DNA of 64,000 bases from contig NZ_CANNCF010000001.1 of the NCBI RefSeq assembly GCF_947503045.1, forward strand, positions 1,054,001-1,118,000. The letters are read 5' to 3'. The notes beneath the pieces are model-generated. The model was given only the letters and a program-made list of their open reading frames with translations, did not search any database and was not told the DNA's origin. Both the position numbers and the translations under genes were made by a program. Of this stretch, positions 23,319-32,667 are shown piece by piece (positions within the stretch are counted from its first letter, which is position 1; each line of letters opens with the position of its first letter). This DNA comes from an uncultured Tateyamaria sp. (lineage in GTDB: Bacteria > Pseudomonadota > Alphaproteobacteria > Rhodobacterales > Rhodobacteraceae).

Positions 23319-24313
23319 GCGGCGTCCTCGGCCTCATCCCCGCCGAATTCGGTTGGGACCACCTGCGCGTTCCAGCCGGATTCACTCAGATAGCGCGCGA
23401 AGATGTCTGTGTAACCGTGCGTAACATATATGTTTTCTGCGCCAGTGGCTTTGATCGCCTCAAGCAGTCCCGACCAGTCCGGATGGTCAGAGATGACAAA
23501 CCCCCGATCCCCTGAGCGTCGCCGCCTGATACCGCGCAGGGCCATCCAGCCGCTGGCAAAGGCGGTCTCGTTCGGGCCGAACTTGCGCGCCCATGCGGAA
23601 TCGAGCGCTGAGGGCGGCGCAAGCACAAGCGCACCGGGATGATCCTTGGGCACAAGGTCGGGGCCTGCCAGAACCGTTGTGGGCAGGTCGATGCCCTGCG
23701 CGCGCATCACGGCATTGGTGTTCTCTATGGCGGTGTGGGTCAGGATCTGGCCGATCTCGGGGTCCAGCAGGGTCAGCAAGCGCTGCGCCTTGCCAAGCGC
23801 GTAGCAGCCCAGAAAGGCCGTCTTTCCTGCCGCCGCGCACCCGGCCCACCATGCATTGATCTGCGCGGCGATCTCGCGTTGGTCCTGCCAGCGGAATACG
23901 GGCAGGCCGAACGTGCTTTCGGTGATGAAGTGATGGCAGGTCACCGGCTCGAACGGGGTCGAAAGCCCGTCATCGACCACCTTGTAGTCACCTGAGGCCA
24001 CCCAGACCTCGCCTGCGACTTCGACACGGATCTGGGCGGAACCGGGCACATGGCCTGCTGGGTGAAAGGACACCGATGCCCCGCCAATCTGGCGCACTTC
24101 GCCGTAACTCACTGTTTCAAGGGGGATATCACCCAACCGATGGCGCATGACCGGGGCGGCCAGATCCGTTGCAAGATACGCCCCCATACCGCCGCGCGCG
24201 TGATCGGCGTGGCCATGGGTGATCAGCGCCCGGGGTACGGGCCGCCACGGGTCGATGTAGAAATCGCCAGCGGGGCAATAGATGCCGGAAGGGGTGAAGG
24301 TCAGCGCGCTCAT
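23315..24313 (-). CDS. Ligase-associated metallo-beta-lactamase-fold DNA exonuclease
   Basis: 332 residues. Metallo-beta-lactamase core ALITHGHADHARGGMGAY (H-x-H-x-D-H), VSFHPAGHVPGSAQIRVE with a further His, and VASGDYKVVDD; then a beta-CASP-like part ending in VISDHPDWSGLL and ENIYVTHGYTDIFARYL. This is the SNM1/Pso2-like nuclease found beside ATP-dependent ligases. Ligase and nuclease presumably act together in repair of damaged or broken DNA. The two genes are translationally coupled (ATGA). No SOS box was seen upstream. Confidence 0.92.
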   Translation of the reverse strand: MSALTFTPSGIYCPAGDFYIDPWRPVPRALITHGHADHARGGMGAYLATDLAAPVMRHRLGDIPLETVSYGEVRQIGGASVSFHPAGHVPGSAQIRVEVAGEVWVASGDYKVVDDGLSTPFEPVTCHHFITESTFGLPVFRWQDQREIAAQINAWWAGCAAAGKTAFLGCYALGKAQRLLTLLDPEIGQILTHTAIENTNAVMRAQGIDLPTTVLAGPDLVPKDHPGALVLAPPSALDSAWARKFGPNETAFASGWMALRGIRRRRSGDRGFVISDHPDWSGLLEAIKATGAENIYVTHGYTDIFARYLSESGWNAQVVPTEFGGDEAEDAA

Positions 24314-24351
24314 GGGCGCAAACCTAGCATGGGATCAGCGCGACGCCAGCC

Positions 24352-25293
24352 TCAGGCGGCCTGTGCGAAGCGGTCGGCGATGGTGTCAAAGATGTCAGCG
24401 CGCGCCTCGGGGCCTTCCATCAACACTTCGTGTTCGCCGCCGGGGATGACGTGCAGGGTACCGTTGGACCAGCTTTCCATGCGCGCCTCGATGCGGCCGA
24501 TATGCACGATGCGTTCGTTGGTGCCCAGAAATGCGTCCGCCTGGACCGCAGGGGCGGGCATGCGTGCAAGAGCGAGCGTTTCGGCCAGTGCCTCGCGCAG
24601 CCACACGAAGCTGGGCCCGCCCAGTTCCAATTCGGGATGAGCGAGCAACTGGGCGCGCATCATCTCGAACATCTCTTCATCGGAGGTCAGCAGGTTGTCC
24701 TCGAACGGGGCGGTCAGCACATAGGAGTCAAGGACCCGTCCGGGCGGCAGGCGGTGCCCATGGCCGATGGCAGGCATGACCTGCCCAAGGGCCCACGCGA
24801 CGGGGCGCAGTGGGGCAGCGATGCGAATGCCCCACATTGGACCGGTAAAGGCGGCGGCCGCCACCTCGAGCCCTTCGTGTAGCGAGCGCAAGCCGATGCA
24901 GCCGCCCATCGAATGACCAAGCAGATAGAACGGTTCGGGCAGGCCAAGCTCGCGCGCCGCTTCGACCATTGCGTCCACGTCTTTTTGGTAGTCGGCAAAC
25001 AGGCCGACATGACCGACGCGGTTTTCGTCCAGCAACCGGTCGGCAAGGCCCTGACCGCGCCAGTCGATGATCAGGCTCGCAAAACCGCGCGCCGCAAGGT
25101 CACCGGCGGCAGGCGCGTATTTTTCAACATATTCGGTGCGCCCGGGAAACAGGAGGACAGTGCCTTTGGCCTGATCCGGGCGATAGACGCCCAGCCGGAT
25201 GCGCACGCCGTCGCTGGCGTGTACCCAATAGGCGGCCCCGTCCAGTGGTGCGGGGCTCACATCGGTAAAGAGGGGGGCCGCCGCAAGGGTCAT
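24352..25293 (-). CDS. Alpha/beta hydrolase, lysophospholipase (PldB) type
   Basis: 313 residues. Alpha/beta-hydrolase core: GTVLLFPGRTEYVEKYAPAA, FASLIIDWRGQGLADR, and the nucleophile elbow YLLGHSMGGCIGLRSL with the catalytic Ser. A late IPGGEHEVLMEG supplies the His of the triad. The domain order fits serine aminopeptidase S33/lysophospholipase PldB; monoglycerides or lysophospholipids are likely substrates. The start overlaps the stop of the SCP2 gene upstream (TCATCA), so the pair is co-translated, possibly linking lipid binding with lipid hydrolysis. Confidence 0.88.
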   Translation of the reverse strand: MTLAAAPLFTDVSPAPLDGAAYWVHASDGVRIRLGVYRPDQAKGTVLLFPGRTEYVEKYAPAAGDLAARGFASLIIDWRGQGLADRLLDENRVGHVGLFADYQKDVDAMVEAARELGLPEPFYLLGHSMGGCIGLRSLHEGLEVAAAAFTGPMWGIRIAAPLRPVAWALGQVMPAIGHGHRLPPGRVLDSYVLTAPFEDNLLTSDEEMFEMMRAQLLAHPELELGGPSFVWLREALAETLALARMPAPAVQADAFLGTNERIVHIGRIEARMESWSNGTLHVIPGGEHEVLMEGPEARADIFDTIADRFAQAA

Positions 25294-25583
25294 CAGGCCA
25301 GGACAGATGCCAGTGTCATCGCCATGCCCATGTCGCCATCAACTTTCAGCTTGCCGGTCATGAAGGCAGATGTGGGGTTGGTTTCACCCGAAAGGATCGA
25401 CTTGAACGTTTCGGCATCCGCAGACAGGGTCACATCCGCAGGCTCGTCACCCGCGCGCGCGCCAGAGGCGTCCATCATCACGGCACCTTCGCCTTCGATG
25501 TCGAACTTCGCAGTGCCGGTAAAATCGGCGCCGGCCAGCTTTTCGTTCAGCACGACGACAGCTTCGTTCACGGTGTCACTCAT
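25293..25583 (-). CDS. SCP2 sterol-binding domain protein
   Basis: 96 residues, a free-standing SCP-2 domain: ADFTGTAKFDIEGEGAVMMD, DVTLSADAETFKSILSGETN and PTSAFMTGKLKVDGDMGMAM. The last motif (tGklk..Gd) is the family hallmark. Such domains form a tunnel for fatty acyl or sterol-like lipids. It lies just upstream of, and overlapping, the lysophospholipase-like gene and divergent from the TPR-protein gene (75 bp between starts). Confidence 0.93.
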   Translation of the reverse strand: MSDTVNEAVVVLNEKLAGADFTGTAKFDIEGEGAVMMDASGARAGDEPADVTLSADAETFKSILSGETNPTSAFMTGKLKVDGDMGMAMTLASVLA

Positions 25584-25657
25584 CTTTGATGCCCTTTTTG
25601 GCTGCGACCGCCTATGCGTCTCTGGAATTTACCGCGCGGCCTGTTACATTCATCGTT

Positions 25658-26215
25658 ATGGGCACACATTTGCGTAAACTCTACCCTGTCGTCACGGCAC
25701 TTTTACTGACAGTAGGGAATTCCTTACCCGGGCACGCGCAATCTTCTCTTGACGAGATGATGCAGTCGCTGCGCAAGGCACAACCTGCAGAGGCCATTCG
25801 CCTCAGCCGCGAGATCGAGCGGGAGTGGGCCAAATCGGGGTCCACCTCGCTGGATATGCTGCTGCGCCGGGGCCGCGAGGCGCTGGAGGAAGAGCAGATC
25901 GACATCGCCATCGAGCACCTGACGGCCGTGACCGATCACGCCCCAGAATTTGCCGAAGGCTGGCATGCCCGCGCCACCGCGTTTTACATGAAAGGCCTTT
26001 ATGGCCCCGCCCTGGATGACCTGCAGCGCGCGTTGATCCTGAACCCGGAAAACTACAACGCCCTATTTGGTCTGGGCGTGATGTTGCAGGAATTCGGCGA
26101 TGATGCGCGGGCGCGGGACGCGTTCCGGCAGGTTCTCGACTTGCATCCCAACCACGAAAACGCCAGCAAGGCGCTTGAGCAGCTCAAAACCAGAGGCATC
26201 GGCCTCGAGCTTTAA
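25658..26215 (+). CDS. Exported tetratricopeptide-repeat protein
   Basis: 185 residues. Signal peptide 1-27 (KLYPVVTALLLTVGNSLPGHAQ), then three TPR-like helix pairs between about 60 and 175 (for example AIEHLTAVTDHAPEFAEGWH, ALDDLQRALILNPENYNALF, ARDAFRQVLDLHPNHENASK). A periplasmic adaptor-type protein; the partner is unknown. An in-frame ATG at 25586 would precede the signal peptide and overlap the SCP2 promoter region, so 25658 was chosen. The helicase gene follows 30 bp later. Confidence 0.82.
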   Translation: MGTHLRKLYPVVTALLLTVGNSLPGHAQSSLDEMMQSLRKAQPAEAIRLSREIEREWAKSGSTSLDMLLRRGREALEEEQIDIAIEHLTAVTDHAPEFAEGWHARATAFYMKGLYGPALDDLQRALILNPENYNALFGLGVMLQEFGDDARARDAFRQVLDLHPNHENASKALEQLKTRGIGLEL

Positions 26216-26245
26216 CAAGTACCGAGCCATCGGGGGGATCAGCCC

Positions 26246-29104
26246 ATGTCGGGCGACGCACGCGTGGTGGCCGTTCTCGGCCCCACCAACACAGGCAAGA
26301 CCACCTATGCCATTGAACGGATGCTGGGCCACCGCACAGGTGTGATCGGCCTGCCGCTGCGCCTGCTCGCGCGCGAAGTCTATGACCGTATTGTTGCGCT
26401 GCGCGGTCCATCTGTCGTGGCCCTTGTCACGGGCGAAGAACGTATCGTGCCGCCCCGCACCCAGTATTGGGTCTGCACGGTCGAGGCGATGCCGGACGGC
26501 ATGGGCGTCGATTTTCTGGCTGTGGACGAAATCCAGCTCTGTGCCGATCCAGAACGGGGCCATGTGTTCACCGACCGTCTGCTGCGCGCGCGCGGCCTGC
26601 ACGAAACCCTGTTTCTGGGGGCCGACACCATGCGCGGCCCGATCCGCGCGCTGGTGCCCGAGGCGCAGTACATGCACCGCGAACGCATGTCCCAGCTGGT
26701 CTATTCGGGTCAGAAGAAGGTCAGCCGCATGCGCCCCCGCTCGGCCATCGTGGGGTTTTCGGTCGACAACGTCTATGCCATCGCCGAGCTGATCCGCCGT
26801 CAAAAGGGCGGGGCGGCGGTGGTGATGGGCGCGCTGTCCCCGCGCACCCGCAACGCGCAGGTGGACATGTACCAGAACGGCGAGGTCGACTTTCTGGTGG
26901 CCACGGATGCCATCGGCATGGGCCTGAACCTCGACATCGATCATGTCGCGTTTTCGTCGCTGTCCAAATTCGACGGGCGCCGGATGCGCCCGCTGGCTCC
27001 CAATGAACTTGCCCAGATCGCGGGCCGCGCCGGGCGGGGCCAAAAGGATGGTACGTTCGGAGTGACGGGCGATGTGCGCCCGCTCGATGACGGTACGGCG
27101 CAGGCGATCATGGATCACCGGTTCACGCCGCTGCAAAAGCTGCAATGGCGCAACCATGCGCTGCAATTCGGCACTATCGACGCCCTTGTCCGCAGCCTTG
27201 AGTCACCGCCCGATCACGAGGTGCTGGTGAGGGCGCGTGAGGCGGACGACGTCATGGCGCTGAAATCGCTGGCCGAAAGTGCGGAAGTTACCGCGCGCTG
27301 CACCGACGGCCCGTCAGTGCGCCTGCTCTGGGATGTCTGCCGGGTGCCCGATTTTCGCGGCATCAGCCATCAGGAACATTCCGGGCTGCTGGACGTTGTG
27401 TTTCGATACCTGCACGAACGCGGCTCCATCCCCAATGACTGGATGGCGCGCCAGATCAAGCGCATTGACCGCTCGGACGGCGACATCGATGCGATCAGCA
27501 AACGACTGGCGTTTATCCGCACATGGACCTATGTGGCGCAACGCAAGGGGTGGGTGGACGATATAGACCATTGGCGCAGCGAGACGCGCCATGTAGAAGA
27601 CCGCTTGTCAGATGCTCTTCATGAAAAGCTGACACAAAGATTTGTAGACCGGCGCACTTCTGTGTTGTTGCGCCGGCTGGGCCAGAAGGAGGCCATGGTG
27701 GCCGAAGTAAACGATCAGGGTGAAGTGAGCGTCGAGGGCGAGTTCGTCGGCAAGTTGGACGGGTTCCGGTTCTCTCAGGACAAGGGCGCAGGTGCAGCCG
27801 AGGCCAAGACGATCAAGACTGCGGCCTTGCAGGCGCTGGCCCCCCATTTCCATCTGCGTGCGGATCGCTTTTACAACGCTCCTGACACCGAAATCGACTT
27901 TACCGAGCAAGGTGGCCTGATGTGGGGTTCCGCTGCCGTGGGCAAGCTGGTTGCCGGGTCGGATGCGCTGAAGCCCCAAGTCGAAGTGTTTGTGGACGAT
28001 GTCGCTGGCCCCGAGGTTGCCCAGAAAGTGCAGCGCCGGGCGCAGCATTTCATCGACCGCAAGGTGGCGGCCCTGTTCGAACCACTTTTGAACATGCAGC
28101 GCGACGAGGCGCTGACGGGCCTTGCCAAGGGCTTTGCCTTTCGTCTGATCGAAGCGCTTGGCGTGCTGCCCCGCGCGGCTGTGGCGGACGAGGTCAAGGC
28201 ATTGGATCAGGACGCGCGCGGCGCGCTGCGCAAGCATGGCATCCGCTTTGGCCAGTTCACCATCTTCATGCCCTTGCTGCTGAAACCCGCCCCGACACGC
28301 TTGCGTCTGGTGCTGTGGTCACTCTCCAAAAACTTGGGCGAGTTCCCCGAATCCCCACCCCCCGGTCTGGTCACCATTCCTGCGATGAAAGACGCAGGCG
28401 AAGGTGCCGACACGATGGCCGGGTATCGCAACGCAGGTGAACGCGCGATCCGCATCGACATGCTGGAACGTCTGGCGGACATGCTGCGGGCCGAGGATTC
28501 GCGCGGCGGCTTCGAGGCCAAGGCCGACATGTTGTCGATCACCGGCATGACGCTGGAACAGTTTGCGAGTCTCATGGAAGGACTTGGCTACAAGGCTGAA
28601 AAGGGCGAACGGGAGAAGGTAAAACCTGTTACAGCCGTTGTGACCGAAGAACCCAAGGCCGATGCGCCAGTTATGGATGCAGACGCCCCTGCCGATGTGC
28701 CGGAGGGCGTTGCCGATATCCCCGACGAGGGTCAGGCCCCGGTAATGGCCGAAGCCGCAGAAACCCCCGAAGTGCCCGCCGAGATCCCGGCCGTATCTGA
28801 CACCGAAGTCGAACCGGGTACAGCCGCTGATGCAGAGGTCGCAGCCCCTGAGATCGAGGTGTTCTACACCTTTACCTGGGGTCGTGCCCCTGCGGCCAAT
28901 CGTGGCCGCCCGGCGCAAGGCGGCAAACCGCGCGGCAAGGGCGGGCAGGGTGGCAAGCCCAAAGGCAAGGGCAAGGGCCCGCGCCGGGACGGCGATGGCG
29001 GCAAGGGGCAGAACTTTTCCGCCCGTCCGCCTCGTAAGGAAAAGCAGATCGATCCCGACAACCCCTTTGCGGCAGCCCTCATGGGGCTCAAGGACAACAA
29101 GTAG
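26246..29104 (+). CDS. Suv3-like SF2 RNA helicase with low-complexity tail
   Basis: 952 residues. Helicase core: Walker A LGPTNTGKTTYAIERML, LPLRLLAREVYD, Walker B FLAVDEIQLCADPERG (DEIQ where most have DExH), LFLGADTM, and motif VI QIAGRAGRGQKDG. This is the pattern of the Suv3/SUPV3L1 family, in mitochondria a degradosome helicase. After about residue 780 the protein becomes Ala/Glu/Pro-rich, then Gly/Lys/Arg-rich (GGKPRGKGGQGG and similar), an RNA-binding-like disordered tail. Role: RNA unwinding in turnover. The S4 gene starts immediately at its stop. Confidence 0.9.
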   Translation: MSGDARVVAVLGPTNTGKTTYAIERMLGHRTGVIGLPLRLLAREVYDRIVALRGPSVVALVTGEERIVPPRTQYWVCTVEAMPDGMGVDFLAVDEIQLCADPERGHVFTDRLLRARGLHETLFLGADTMRGPIRALVPEAQYMHRERMSQLVYSGQKKVSRMRPRSAIVGFSVDNVYAIAELIRRQKGGAAVVMGALSPRTRNAQVDMYQNGEVDFLVATDAIGMGLNLDIDHVAFSSLSKFDGRRMRPLAPNELAQIAGRAGRGQKDGTFGVTGDVRPLDDGTAQAIMDHRFTPLQKLQWRNHALQFGTIDALVRSLESPPDHEVLVRAREADDVMALKSLAESAEVTARCTDGPSVRLLWDVCRVPDFRGISHQEHSGLLDVVFRYLHERGSIPNDWMARQIKRIDRSDGDIDAISKRLAFIRTWTYVAQRKGWVDDIDHWRSETRHVEDRLSDALHEKLTQRFVDRRTSVLLRRLGQKEAMVAEVNDQGEVSVEGEFVGKLDGFRFSQDKGAGAAEAKTIKTAALQALAPHFHLRADRFYNAPDTEIDFTEQGGLMWGSAAVGKLVAGSDALKPQVEVFVDDVAGPEVAQKVQRRAQHFIDRKVAALFEPLLNMQRDEALTGLAKGFAFRLIEALGVLPRAAVADEVKALDQDARGALRKHGIRFGQFTIFMPLLLKPAPTRLRLVLWSLSKNLGEFPESPPPGLVTIPAMKDAGEGADTMAGYRNAGERAIRIDMLERLADMLRAEDSRGGFEAKADMLSITGMTLEQFASLMEGLGYKAEKGEREKVKPVTAVVTEEPKADAPVMDADAPADVPEGVADIPDEGQAPVMAEAAETPEVPAEIPAVSDTEVEPGTAADAEVAAPEIEVFYTFTWGRAPAANRGRPAQGGKPRGKGGQGGKPKGKGKGPRRDGDGGKGQNFSARPPRKEKQIDPDNPFAAALMGLKDNK

Positions 29105-29491
29105 GTGTCCGACCCAAGCGACAAACTGCGGCTGGACAAATGGCTGTGGTTTGCGCGCTTTTTCAAGACGCGATCCCTCTCGGCGGCCCGTGTGGCCGCA
29201 GGCGATGTGCGTGTGAATGGCGAGCGGGTCACCAAGCGGGCCACAACCATTTCGGCAGGCGATGTGCTGACCTTTGCGATCGGCGATCGCGTGCGCATCA
29301 TCGAGGTGGTTGCCATCGGCACACGGCGCGGTCCTGCGCCCGAAGCACAGACGCTTTACTCCGATATGTCCCCCGAAGCGGCCCCGCGCGAAACGCCCGT
29401 TTCGGAAAATCCGCGCTTTGAGGGAAAAGGGCGGCCAACCAAGCGGGACCGACGGCAGGGCGATCTTTCCCGTGCCCGCCACCTTGAATGA
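29105..29491 (+). CDS. S4-domain RNA-binding protein (Hsp15-like)
   Basis: 128 residues. The S4 domain is [20 protein letters not shown] with [20 protein letters not shown], close to Hsp15/RlbA heat-shock proteins, which bind stalled 50S-peptidyl-tRNA complexes. The C-terminal part is basic ([17 protein letters not shown]), like Hsp15. The GTG at 29105 follows the helicase stop (TAG GTG) without a gap, so translation is likely coupled. Together with the Suv3-like helicase it suggests RNA/ribosome quality control. Confidence 0.85.
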   Translation: MSDPSDKLRLDKWLWFARFFKTRSLSAARVAAGDVRVNGERVTKRATTISAGDVLTFAIGDRVRIIEVVAIGTRRGPAPEAQTLYSDMSPEAAPRETPVSENPRFEGKGRPTKRDRRQGDLSRARHLE

Positions 29492-29543
29492 TACGTCACA
29501 CTCATTTACCTACCCCGCTGACCCATATGATACGAGCGCCCGC

Positions 29544-29879
29544 ATGACCTATATCGTCAATGATTCCTGCATTGCCTGCAAATACACCGACTGCGTCGAA
29601 GTCTGCCCGGTGGATTGCTTTTATGAAGGCGAGAACATGCTGGTGATCCATCCGGACGAATGCATCGACTGCGGTGTGTGCGAACCCGAATGCCCCGCTG
29701 ACGCGATCCGCCCGGACACGGAGCCGGACATGGAAAAGTGGGTCGAGTTCAACCGCAAGTATTCCGAGATGTGGCCGGTCATCATCACCAAGAAAGACCC
29801 GCTGCCCACCGCCGACCAGATGGACGGCAAGGAAGGCAAGATGGAGATGTTCTCCGAAGCGCCGGGCGAGGGTGGCTGA
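29544..29879 (+). CDS. fdxA: 7Fe ferredoxin FdxA
   Basis: 111 residues. [18 protein letters not shown] supplies the [3Fe-4S] site and part of the [4Fe-4S] site (C-x7-C-x3-CP), and [15 protein letters not shown] the second cluster (C-x2-C-x2-C-x3-CP). The C-terminal extension from [15 protein letters not shown] is standard in FdxA of proteobacteria. It is a soluble electron carrier; the partner is not evident. The ATG at 29544 precedes TYIVNDSCI, as in homologues. Confidence 0.95.
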   Translation: MTYIVNDSCIACKYTDCVEVCPVDCFYEGENMLVIHPDECIDCGVCEPECPADAIRPDTEPDMEKWVEFNRKYSEMWPVIITKKDPLPTADQMDGKEGKMEMFSEAPGEGG

Positions 29880-30185
29880 GCCAGTCCGAATCGCCTGATA
29901 GGGGTCGAATTTCTGCACCTGCGGCATGAACTGCGCGGCGTAAGGGGCTGAAAAACAGCCAGCTTTCCACCTGTGCCTCAAGGTAAGCTTTCGAATCTTC
30001 GATTTTTGTGTTATGTTACCGTTACAACTGACAGACGGATGCACCCTTGGCCGGTCGACCACCGACGCTGGCCCGCTGAAAAACTCGACCCGAACCGCAC
30101 CTTAGGCGTGGCATGCTTGCCCCGGCTGATGCGGATTTGACTGTCGAAAAAGGGCCGCGTTCGATGCGTCTTATGAGGATCAAGA
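29880..30185. other. 306-bp gap carrying the carD promoter region
   Basis: No coding sequence is seen. The middle (about 29990-30030) is AT-richer. A TTGACT box lies at 30137-30142, but the matching -10 (TTCGAT, 30160-30165) is poor, so the promoter is only tentative. GAGGATC before the carD ATG is its ribosome site. Confidence 0.35.
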
Positions 30186-30698
30186 ATGACAAAATCAAAG
30201 AAACTCGACTTTCGCCCCAATGAATTTGTGGTCTACCCCGCGCATGGTGTTGGCCAGATCATTTCGGTTGAAAGCCAGGAAGTGGCAGGCATTTCACTCG
30301 AGCTGTTCGTGATCTCGTTCGAAAAGGACAAGATGACGCTGCGCGTACCCACCAACAAGGCGACCGAAATCGGGATGCGCGCCCTGTCGAGCCCGGATGT
30401 CATTGCGCACGCCATGAAGACCCTGAAGGGCAAGGCCAAGGTCAAACGCGCCATGTGGTCGCGCCGTGCACAGGAATACGAACAAAAGATCAACTCGGGC
30501 GACCTGATCGCGATTGCCGAAGTGGTCCGCGACCTGCACCGCACCGATGATCAGCGCGAGCAAAGCTATTCCGAGCGTCAGCTTTACGAAGCGGCTCTTG
30601 AGCGTTTGACCCGCGAAGTCGCGGCCGTATCGGGTGGCGACGAGGTTGCGGCCTCCAAGGAAGTGGGTGATGTGCTGACCAGCCGCGTCGCGGCCTGA
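30186..30698 (+). CDS. carD: CarD-family RNA-polymerase-binding regulator
   Basis: 170 residues. The N-terminal RNA-polymerase interaction (Tudor-like) domain is FRPNEFVVYPAHGVGQIISVESQ and KMTLRVPTNKA; the C-terminal helical DNA-binding part includes MWSRRAQEYEQKINSGD and a Trp near position 100, the wedge residue of CarD. It binds the beta subunit and stabilises open complexes, and in alphaproteobacteria (CdnL) it affects rRNA and growth genes. Length and all landmarks are normal. Own terminator follows. Confidence 0.95.
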   Translation: MTKSKKLDFRPNEFVVYPAHGVGQIISVESQEVAGISLELFVISFEKDKMTLRVPTNKATEIGMRALSSPDVIAHAMKTLKGKAKVKRAMWSRRAQEYEQKINSGDLIAIAEVVRDLHRTDDQREQSYSERQLYEAALERLTREVAAVSGGDEVAASKEVGDVLTSRVAA

Positions 30699-30723
30699 TC
30701 CACGCACCTTAGCGAATTTGACA

Positions 30724-30751
30724 AAGCGCGCCTCGTCGGGGCGCGCTTTTT
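30724..30751 (+). terminator. Intrinsic terminator of carD
   Basis: AAGCGCGCC (30724-30732) pairs with GGCGCGCTT (30740-30748), continuing in T to 30751. It directly abuts the cobS stop and may serve both convergent genes. Confidence 0.9.
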
Positions 30752-31513
30752 CTATATAAGGGCGGCGAGGGTCAGCAGGACGGCGATTTCCGTGCAGACT
30801 TGTGCAGCCCCCAGAATGTCACCCGTCTGACCGCCGATCTTGGCTTTTGCCAGCGCCCCGATCCCTGCGGCCACACCACCCGCGATGATCAGCGCTACCA
30901 GACCCGGCCCTCCGGCAAGGACGATCCCGCAGGTGGCTGCGATTAGCATGGCCGTGATAACGGGGCCCGCGTCCGGCCGCCCGACACTATGGGCCAGCCC
31001 GGTTTCGCGCGCATGGGGCAGGGCCAGCATCAACGGCGTCATCATGGCGCGAGACATGACCAAGGCGGCGACCAGCCCGCCCGCGCCCACCTCGGCCAGC
31101 CCCAGCCAGCGCAGACCCATCGCGAGGATCAGCGCAAGCATGCCGTAGGCCCCGATCCGGCTGTCTTTCATGATCTCGAGCCGTCGCGCTGCGTCTTGCC
31201 CACCCCACAGCCCGTCAGCGGTGTCGGCCAGGCCGTCCTCGTGCATGGCACCCGTCAGCAGCACCAGCGCCGCCAACATCAGCCCCGCGGCGAGCATCGG
31301 CGAAAGACCGATCAGCAGGGCCACCCAACCGATCAGGGCCGCCATCCCACCGAGCACCAGCCCCACCAGCGGATAGGCCCAGACGGCCCGCGCCCCTTGG
31401 GCAAAGGCGTGATTGGGCAGGCGCGGCAGCGGCAGGCGCGTGAGCAGCACAAAGGCCGCAGGCACGTCCCATAGGCGCTGTTGCACGGTGGTGTCGGTTT
31501 CTTCGGCTGCCAT
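30752..31513 (-). CDS. cobS: Adenosylcobinamide-GDP ribazoletransferase CobS (CobV)
   Basis: 253 residues. VPAAFVLLTRLPLPRLPN, the AMHEDGLADTADGLWGG motif with its Asp residues for metal and substrate, and RLEIMKDSRIGAYG are all hallmarks of cobalamin synthase. About six membrane segments follow. It joins alpha-ribazole to adenosylcobinamide-GDP in the last steps of B12 synthesis, in the inner membrane. The ATG at 31513 (MAAEETD) gives the family length; the long open frame upstream overlaps the divergent cobT. No B12 riboswitch fits in the 72-bp gap. Confidence 0.95.
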   Translation of the reverse strand: MAAEETDTTVQQRLWDVPAAFVLLTRLPLPRLPNHAFAQGARAVWAYPLVGLVLGGMAALIGWVALLIGLSPMLAAGLMLAALVLLTGAMHEDGLADTADGLWGGQDAARRLEIMKDSRIGAYGMLALILAMGLRWLGLAEVGAGGLVAALVMSRAMMTPLMLALPHARETGLAHSVGRPDAGPVITAMLIAATCGIVLAGGPGLVALIIAGGVAAGIGALAKAKIGGQTGDILGAAQVCTEIAVLLTLAALI

Positions 31514-31585
31514 GTCCGGTCCTGACTTGCGGCTGGGTTTGCATTGGGTAAAGAGCATGGGACAAACAGGCAAGGACCAGACGCG

Positions 31586-32593
31586 ATGAGCTTTGACACA
31601 TTGGACGGATTGCGTGCCCTTTTGGGCGACATGCCGGGGCAGGACGCTGCAGCAGTGGCCGGGGCCGAGGCGCGCAACGGGCAGTTGACCAAACCCCCCG
31701 GCGCGCTGGGGCGTCTTGAGGATCTGGCGATCTGGTATGCGGGCTGGCGCGGTGATGCGCGCCCTGCGATTAACGCGCCACAAGTCATTGTCTTTGCGGG
31801 CAATCACGGGGTGGCAGCGCGCGGCGTGTCTGCATTTCCGCCTGAGGTGACCGTGCAGATGGTGGCAAATTTCGAACATGGCGGTGCGGCGATCAACCAG
31901 TTGGCCAAGGCATTTGGCGCGCGCATGGACGTGGTGGCGCTGGACCTTGAGACACCGACAGCAGATTTCACAACTGGCCCTGCGATGCGCGAGACCGAGG
32001 TGGTCGCGGCCCTGCGCGCGGGCTGGGATGCAGTTGATGAAGGCAGCGATCTGTTGGTCGTGGGCGAGATGGGTATTGGCAACACAACTTCGGCTGCGGC
32101 CATCGCCGCGCGTCTATTTGGTGGCGACGGGGCCGACTGGACCGGGCGGGGCACCGGCGTCGAGGGTGACGCGCTGGCGCTGAAAACCCAGGTGGTGAAT
32201 GATGCGCTGGCCGCGCACAGTGATGCGGGCGACGGGCTGGATGTCCTGATGTGTCTTGGCGGGCGCGAGTTGGCTGGCATGGCCGGTGCCATCGCGCGCG
32301 CGCGGTCCTTGCGCATTCCGGTGATCATGGACGGGTTCATCTGCACCGCCGCTGCCGCCTGTCTGGAACACACCACGCCGGGTGCGCTTGATCACGTTGT
32401 GGCTGGTCATCAAAGTGCTGAAGGGGCGCATCCGCGTATGCTGGAGGCCTTGGGCAAGGCACCGCTTTTGTCGCTGGGCCTGCGCCTAGGTGAAGGATCG
32501 GGGGCGGCGCTGGCAATTGGCGTGTTGAAAGGGGCCGTCGCCTGCCATTCGGGCATGGCCACCTTTGCCGAGGCCGGTGTGGCGGACGGATAA
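31586..32593 (+). CDS. cobT: Nicotinate-nucleotide--dimethylbenzimidazole phosphoribosyltransferase CobT
   Basis: 335 residues. [50 protein letters not shown] and the catalytic Glu near the end in [14 protein letters not shown] are all conserved in CobT. It makes alpha-ribazole phosphate, the lower-ligand precursor of B12, and so works directly before CobS, encoded divergently 72 bp away. Together they are the nucleotide-loop part of the pathway; the remaining cob genes are not in this window. Confidence 0.95.
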   Translation: MSFDTLDGLRALLGDMPGQDAAAVAGAEARNGQLTKPPGALGRLEDLAIWYAGWRGDARPAINAPQVIVFAGNHGVAARGVSAFPPEVTVQMVANFEHGGAAINQLAKAFGARMDVVALDLETPTADFTTGPAMRETEVVAALRAGWDAVDEGSDLLVVGEMGIGNTTSAAAIAARLFGGDGADWTGRGTGVEGDALALKTQVVNDALAAHSDAGDGLDVLMCLGGRELAGMAGAIARARSLRIPVIMDGFICTAAAACLEHTTPGALDHVVAGHQSAEGAHPRMLEALGKAPLLSLGLRLGEGSGAALAIGVLKGAVACHSGMATFAEAGVADG

Positions 32594-32600
32594 GGGTGCC

Positions 32601-32650
32601 GGGCGGCTCTGTTTTCATGGCGCTGAAAGCGCATGAAAAGACGCCCGCCC
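32601..32650. terminator. Long nested palindrome between convergent cobT and antiporter gene
   Basis: GGGCGG (from 32601) pairs with CCCGCCC (from 32644) on the outside; inside, TTTTCATG (32612-32619) pairs with CATGAAAA (32632-32639) and CGCT (32621-32624) with AGCG (32628-32631). A bidirectional terminator by position. Its right edge carries the 17-mer CGCCCGCCCGCCGACCC also found at 1461-1477. Confidence 0.75.
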
Positions 32651-32667
32651 GCCGACCCACGCACGGC

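Noticed and set aside
31514-31585. Cobalamin riboswitch between cobS and cobT
   Set aside because: The 72-bp gap is too short for the element and contains no B12-box-like sequence.
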